Assembly: GCA_013420905.1 (NCBI GenBank)
Contig: JAAXNY010000004.1
Span: forward strand, 434,001-498,000
Length of the DNA: 64,000 nt
From: Collybia mongolica
Lineage: Eukaryota; Basidiomycota; Agaricomycetes; Agaricales; Clitocybaceae
Direction of reading: 5' to 3'
Shown piece after piece: positions 59,298-64,000 of this stretch (positions are counted from its first letter, which is position 1; each line of letters opens with the position of its first letter). The notes under the pieces were generated by a model, which worked only from the letters and a program-made list of their open reading frames with translations, did not search any database and had not been told where the DNA came from. A program made the position numbers and the translations under genes.

Positions 59298-61164
59298 TCA
59301 TATATCCCCTCGAATTTCAACCCCCCGCTCGATACTTGTCGACGCTGCCAAGTTATGTTTGCCTGGTGCCATCGCACTGGAAGTCATTTCACTTGTTTTC
59401 ACTTTTTCCAGGTGTCTGCATGGCGGGAGAAGTGAAAAATTCAGCCTTTTTCCGCGTTAGTCGCATAATTGGCCTTGAGTATTACCTGATGTCCTCAACA
59501 TTATTATCGTCATTCCGAGGAGCTGAACTTGGGAAGGGAAGATGAAAATTGTCCAAGTTCGCTTCTTGGAGTTTGTCACGTAGCGATGCCCGCGAATTCA
59601 ATCTGTACTTCTGTGTTACCTGCCGACCGTGATACCCCGGAGTAACCGCTTACGTGACCACTAATAATTATGAATTGTAACAATAACACGTCTGAAAGAA
59701 CGTACGTACAAGTTGTCAGAACGTACAACTTGGTTAAGACATAGTGGAGAGAAGCCCTAGGACACCGTTAGTCCGATAAATTGTGCAACAATAGGAACGT
59801 GCAAAGCTATTCACCAAAATAAAATATTACTTGAATCCATGAAATACATCATGATGTGCGCGACCTGGACAATTGAGATCAAAATTCCACGAGTGACCAT
59901 GAAAACAAGAATCCGCCGAAGCACCAGTCGAGTGCTAAAAAAAGGCAGTTACGAAGCATAGCACAGAGCAGAGGCAATAACATACTTTTTGAAACTTGCA
60001 CGATCCGTTGAGAGCGTCCAAGTCAAGCCTATTGTAATTATAACGTCTATCGCTATGGAAATTGCATGAAATATGCCCAGTTCAGTCTGAAGCGAGGTTT
60101 TAAAATTTGATAATGACGAGGGGTGCAATCTCACCAATATAAGATGCTCGTTATGGTCATTGTATATTAGGTGTCCCAACGTCTGCGAAGAAGTAACGCC
60201 TTTACACTGTAAGTGATACGAGCCATAATTGTTGAGAAGATGACGCTCACTGGCACCAAAGGCTCAAGTTTCGGTTATAAGTATAATACAGGGTTAAGGT
60301 GAGGATATCACACACACCCAGCATAGCAATACTCGCGAAAGTCTGGGGTAGCAGTGAACTCTTGCATACAACGAACATACACCACCTACAATTATGGCTG
60401 AGAGCCACCAACTTTGCCTGACTATCGTAAAAGTGGTTAGTCCGGGCAGAAGGGCAGAACGGTTCCACTTACGTTTCCAAAGCCGATATGCAAATAACAA
60501 ATGAACCCTATAAAGATCAGTATTACAATGGCTGGTGGTCAGAGAAAGGCTCACAAAAAAAATATAATGCTCGTGATGGTGGATTCTATAAACATGACTC
60601 TTTACTTGGTTGAGACCAGGTCACCACACAAGAATATTGTACGACATGCCATACCTTGTGGGAGTCACAAGGGCATTGAGGTCGCCAAAATGAGATATCT
60701 ATAGAGGTCCCATGTTAGATATTGGGTTGAATTAGCATTTAGTCATACTAAATAGTGGTGTATAACTTGGGTTGTACAGGCGGTCTCCGCAAGATCCAAA
60801 AAACTAGATAAAACACAGTATATAACGAGCGTGTACGCACGAATGGATACCTACAGAAGTACAGCAACCTGGATCAATTCGACTGTCAGACTCTGCGTAG
60901 TAAGTGTCCTGCATGATACCTACGAAGGTTCGAAGCGGCCATTTGTCATGCTGGTTGTGGGCGTAATTCCAGGCTTCAACAATGGTGAATCCAAGAAATC
61001 TGAGATTGACGACTTGACCAAAGTTCATAATGAGTTCTGCCGGATGCTTACATTAAGGAGAAGACATAACCTGTGCCAAAGGACGATTTAGTCGCCCTCT
61101 ACAGAATGAGATACATGGACGCACCGAAGAAAATGGCGTCGACTTTAGAGGATATATCAGCCAT
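59298..61164 (-). CDS. DUF6534 seven-helix membrane protein, copy 10
   Basis: ATG at 61164 gives MADISSKVDAIFFG. Exons include FLGFTIVEAWNYAHNQHDKWPLR (about 61000-60935), a VHLLFAYRLW exon (about 60510-60475), SWWLSAII (about 60420-60395), TFASIAML (60355-60331), a loop exon GVTSSQTLGHLIYNDHNE, and the DUF6534 domain (about 60060-59740): IAIDVIITIGLTWTL, TRGILISIVQVAHIMMYF, KLYVLTT. The 7-nt microexon is at 59660-59654; LNSRASLRDKLQEANLDNFHL follows, and a tail exon ends at TGA 59300-59298. All frames checked are open. It is the outermost copy of the right-hand block. Confidence 0.72.
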
Positions 61165-62651
61165 GCTTCAGAAATGGAAAAGAAATCGACATCACTTTTA
61201 AACAATCATTGTATCCTGGGCGCTCGGGAGTGCGGTACCAGCTCAAGTTGTACTTGGTCCATGATGCAGGGCATCAACAGAACAACTGGGAGTCACGGAA
61301 TGCTGTGTTCAAATACACTTAGTACAACGGGTAGGAAGGTAGACTACATCCCCTCGGTGGTAATTAGAAAGTATTATCTCTACAACCGGCCACCCGGGCT
61401 GACTCTGACCCCAGAGGCGAAGTCCCCAGCCCAGAACTGACTCTGACCTGCTTCCTCCCAACTAAGATAGCCTGTGAAAACAGGATCATATCTCCTCGGG
61501 CTGGCCTAGAGAATGATGGTGTTGAAACTATGAGTTTTGATATACCTTGACGCCGGCTTCTTGTCGTCCTGTATCTATTTTCCGAATCTCGGAGCGCTCT
61601 TGATTTTTTGCGGCCTGCGAAACCCACGGACGGACGCTTCCGCGAGCACTGCGAAGATTTTGCGGGTGAAGAATCATGCCCACATGGTCAAATAAGGAAT
61701 TCCTCATTTCGCATATAGCCTGGATTCAAGGATCCTAAGTCCTACTCCTACTCCGCTGGTTGAGATTCCCGAACAATTTTGTTACTGCCATAATGGATCA
61801 GTTTCGTGTTTGGCGAAGTGAAGAGTACTTAAACAGGCCCATACCGGCCTGACTGGGTAGTCGCAAACTTAAAGCAGATGCTTCAAACCACTATTCGGTG
61901 TAGTCTCCCGTAAGCAAACCGAACAAAGGAAGATGGTCGCTCCTTCATATGTATTCGATGAGATTCTAGTTCGAGTTGAAGCTTTGAAGTTGCGAGTTGG
62001 GCTCAAGCACGGACAAACAACGCGTGGGCAAAACGTGACTCATCGACTCAACTCATGCCAACCACTCCCGATCTTCGAATCTCCAAGGACATCGCACCAA
62101 AGATGAAATCTCTCCGACTTATAAAATACGCCTTTCTCATGACGTACCTTGAACTGGAGCTTCTGTTTTACAACACCGAAATATTAGAAAGTTGGCTGGC
62201 CCATGGCCAAACCCCGACAAATCTTAATAGTCTTGTGACGTCCCCTATACTCACGATTCTTTGTCGTACAATGGCGCCGAGCGGAGCACGGGCGTAAGAA
62301 AATTTAGACGAAACCGTGTCAGCAAAACATAGTGACGGGGTTGCCGGCCCACACCTCCCACATATGAAGACCAATAATGGTAGTGGGATGCACGCCAAAT
62401 CCTTCTCTTGGGAGTCTTCCCTGAGAACTGTGATCGGGCCGCCAATTAACTGAAGAACATTATCCGCATCTTTACCAAACAAAAATAGAGTGCAGATGAT
62501 TTCCCAGGCCTATCGTGCCACTTAGCCCGCAGCTGCTTCTGAACCTCACACCACCGTGTTACTCGTCGGAGTATCCTTCACGTCACTTGGCGTGCGACAT
62601 GATCCTTTCGACGTCCCGAGCTAGCGGTCAGAACCCATTCAACTCAGATCC
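61165..62651. other. Intergenic between array and oxygenase gene
   Basis: Divergent promoter region for copy 10 (-) and the oxygenase gene (+). Short frames at 61174, 61364 and 62055-62482 are unrecognised. Confidence 0.4.
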
Positions 62652-62658
62652 TATATAT
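62652..62658 (+). promoter_or_regulatory. TATA-like box of oxygenase gene
   Basis: TATATAT about 53 nt before the ATG at 62711, a plausible core promoter. Confidence 0.4.
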
Positions 62659-62710
62659 GACTTCCCTCCTGCGAGGGAACGGCACTTTTCTTTTTCCTAA
62701 AACCTCAGCA

Positions 62711-64000
62711 ATGGCCGTGGAAGAAACAGAACATCTCACTCCAGAGCAGCGAGCTCATTTCTTGGAACACGGCTGGGTCAAAGTTCCCAATGCCGTACCC
62801 AAGGAGCACATTGAACTCTACACAAAGGACATATGGATTCGGCTTGGATACGACAAGGATGATCCATCCACTTGGGAGGAAGAGAGGTTTAGGATGCCTC
62901 GTCAACGCGAGATGCCATGGGCTCAGTTTGCTCCTAAGGGATACGGTGCTATATGTACGTAAACACTTTCAAACCCCATGTCGAATGATTTAACCCTTTG
63001 TACAGGTGAGATCGTGGGTGGGGCGGACAGACTTGATCCAAAGATTTTCGATAAGGCGGGCGATAGCCTGATCACTAACTTCGGAAAGGAAGAATGGCGA
63101 AATGTAGTTTTGTTCTGTTAAAAGCGCATGGAATCACGCTAATTATCAAACCCAGCAAACCGTTCACCCTAAAGACCTCGGGAACTGGCATGTGTAAGCT
63201 CATCCTGTGGTCGTCTTTGTTCTTTCGCAACGTAATAATCTCCGCATCTAGTGACGGGAATTGGTTTACTCACTTCCTCGACTCTTCTGAACAATCAGTC
63301 CTTTGCGTCATTCTCTTCAACGACGTTGCACCCCGCGGAGGCGGCACATTTATTTGCGAAGACGGCCTCGGCCACATAATTAGATGGTAAGGAAGAACAG
63401 AAATCTGAGATTGCGTCATCTTATTGCGAAATGCGCCCCAGGTTATATGACCGACCTCAAGGGGCGAACCAAAAAATGATCGATCCCGACGGCACGAGCG
63501 CGTTCGACGCCATCCAGCATTGTGAGAAATTCATCGAGGTAAAATTCAGAGCTTTGTAGCTTCCCATAACTTATATGTCGAATCCAGTGCACTGGACAAG
63601 CGGGTGATATGTTTATTTGCCACGGTTTCATGGTAATATTCCATATTCCTTTCGCTAATTTCACTAAGTTGACGATTGACTTCTCCCAGCCCCATTCGGC
63701 GTCAAAGAACCACCTCCGTATACCAAGGTCTGTCTTTTCCTAAAATTCTTCCATAGCTCGACTTGCCGACGTACAACGTACAGGTTCATCACGAGTCCTA
63801 AATTCGTACTTGAGCACCCATTTAACTTGAATCGCGAGGATCCCTCAGATTACGTGCGTCGTTGATCATCTTGAAGTACTTTTCATCGTTAACTTAATTT
63901 AAATTCCAGAGTCTCGTTGAGAAGAAGACGCTGGGTGTACTCGGCGTACCCTCGCTCCCAGATTGGAAGATCACAGGCGATCGTGCTCGCTTCGTAGCAC
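62711..64000 (+). CDS. Phytanoyl-CoA dioxygenase-family oxygenase (3' end outside window)
   Basis: Fe(II)/2-oxoglutarate-dependent oxygenase fold; the substrate is unknown. At least nine exons: 62711-62954, 63006-63103, 63156-63193, 63252-63386, 63442-63538, 63588-63632, 63690-63727, 63784-63853 and 63910 to beyond the window, joined in frame with GT-AG introns of about 49-62 bp. The N-terminus MAVEETEHLTPEQRAHFLEHGWVKVP is typical of the PhyH family. The iron ligands are visible: HxD in NWHVDGNWF, assembled across an intron, and the distal His in FICHGFMPHSAS; LRIPRF supplies the likely 2-oxoglutarate Arg. The RGGGTFICEDG strand is also conserved. No defects were seen. Fungal relatives are often uncharacterised or act in secondary metabolism, but no biosynthetic cluster surrounds it here. 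Confidence 0.9.

Overview
The window is nuclear DNA of a fungus, most likely a mushroom-forming basidiomycete (Agaricomycetes). This rests on genes densely split by ~50 bp introns, a lineage-typical family of 7-helix membrane proteins ending in a DUF6534 domain, a small secreted cysteine-rich protein, a chromodomain Ty3/gypsy element and a Tad-like LINE. No finer taxonomy is claimed.

Layout. 2008-10081: three head-to-tail DUF6534 membrane-protein genes on the + strand. 13638-16878: a Ser/Pro-rich low-complexity protein on the - strand, probably one gene with a 490 bp intron. 22121-22875: acireductone dioxygenase (methionine salvage), - strand, five exons resolved to the base. 24779-26017: an unrelated 7-helix membrane protein, + strand, six exons. 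26499-28236: a fourth DUF6534 gene, - strand. 33443-34085: a secreted 10-cysteine protein, + strand. About 34.6-47.7 kb: a three-layer nest of mobile DNA, in which a CpG-depleted relic is hit by a 5'-truncated LINE (15 bp target duplication), which is hit by a complete Ty3/gypsy chromovirus (458 bp LTRs with one mismatch, 5 bp duplication). 47749-61164: four more DUF6534 genes and two deletion derivatives, all on the - strand. 62711-64000: a phytanoyl-CoA dioxygenase-like Fe(II)/2-oxoglutarate oxygenase, cut by the window edge.

The central biology is the DUF6534 cluster: eight near-complete paralogs and two broken ones, left block on +, right block on -. Each complete copy is broken into many tiny exons, including a 7-nt microexon that recurs in every complete copy and is required to join the last helix to the LNSR motif. 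The gypsy element also repays study: its pol frame lacks an early ATG and follows a canonical -1 slippery heptamer, and its primer site is complementary to the predicted 5' end of its own transcript, as in Tf1/sushi self-priming elements. The metabolic genes look like ordinary single-copy neighbours; nothing ties them functionally to the membrane-protein array.

Long stretches (10.1-13.6, 16.9-22.1 and 28.2-33.4 kb) hold no gene I can recognise. All exon models were read by eye from splice signals and frame, without alignment or RNA data.
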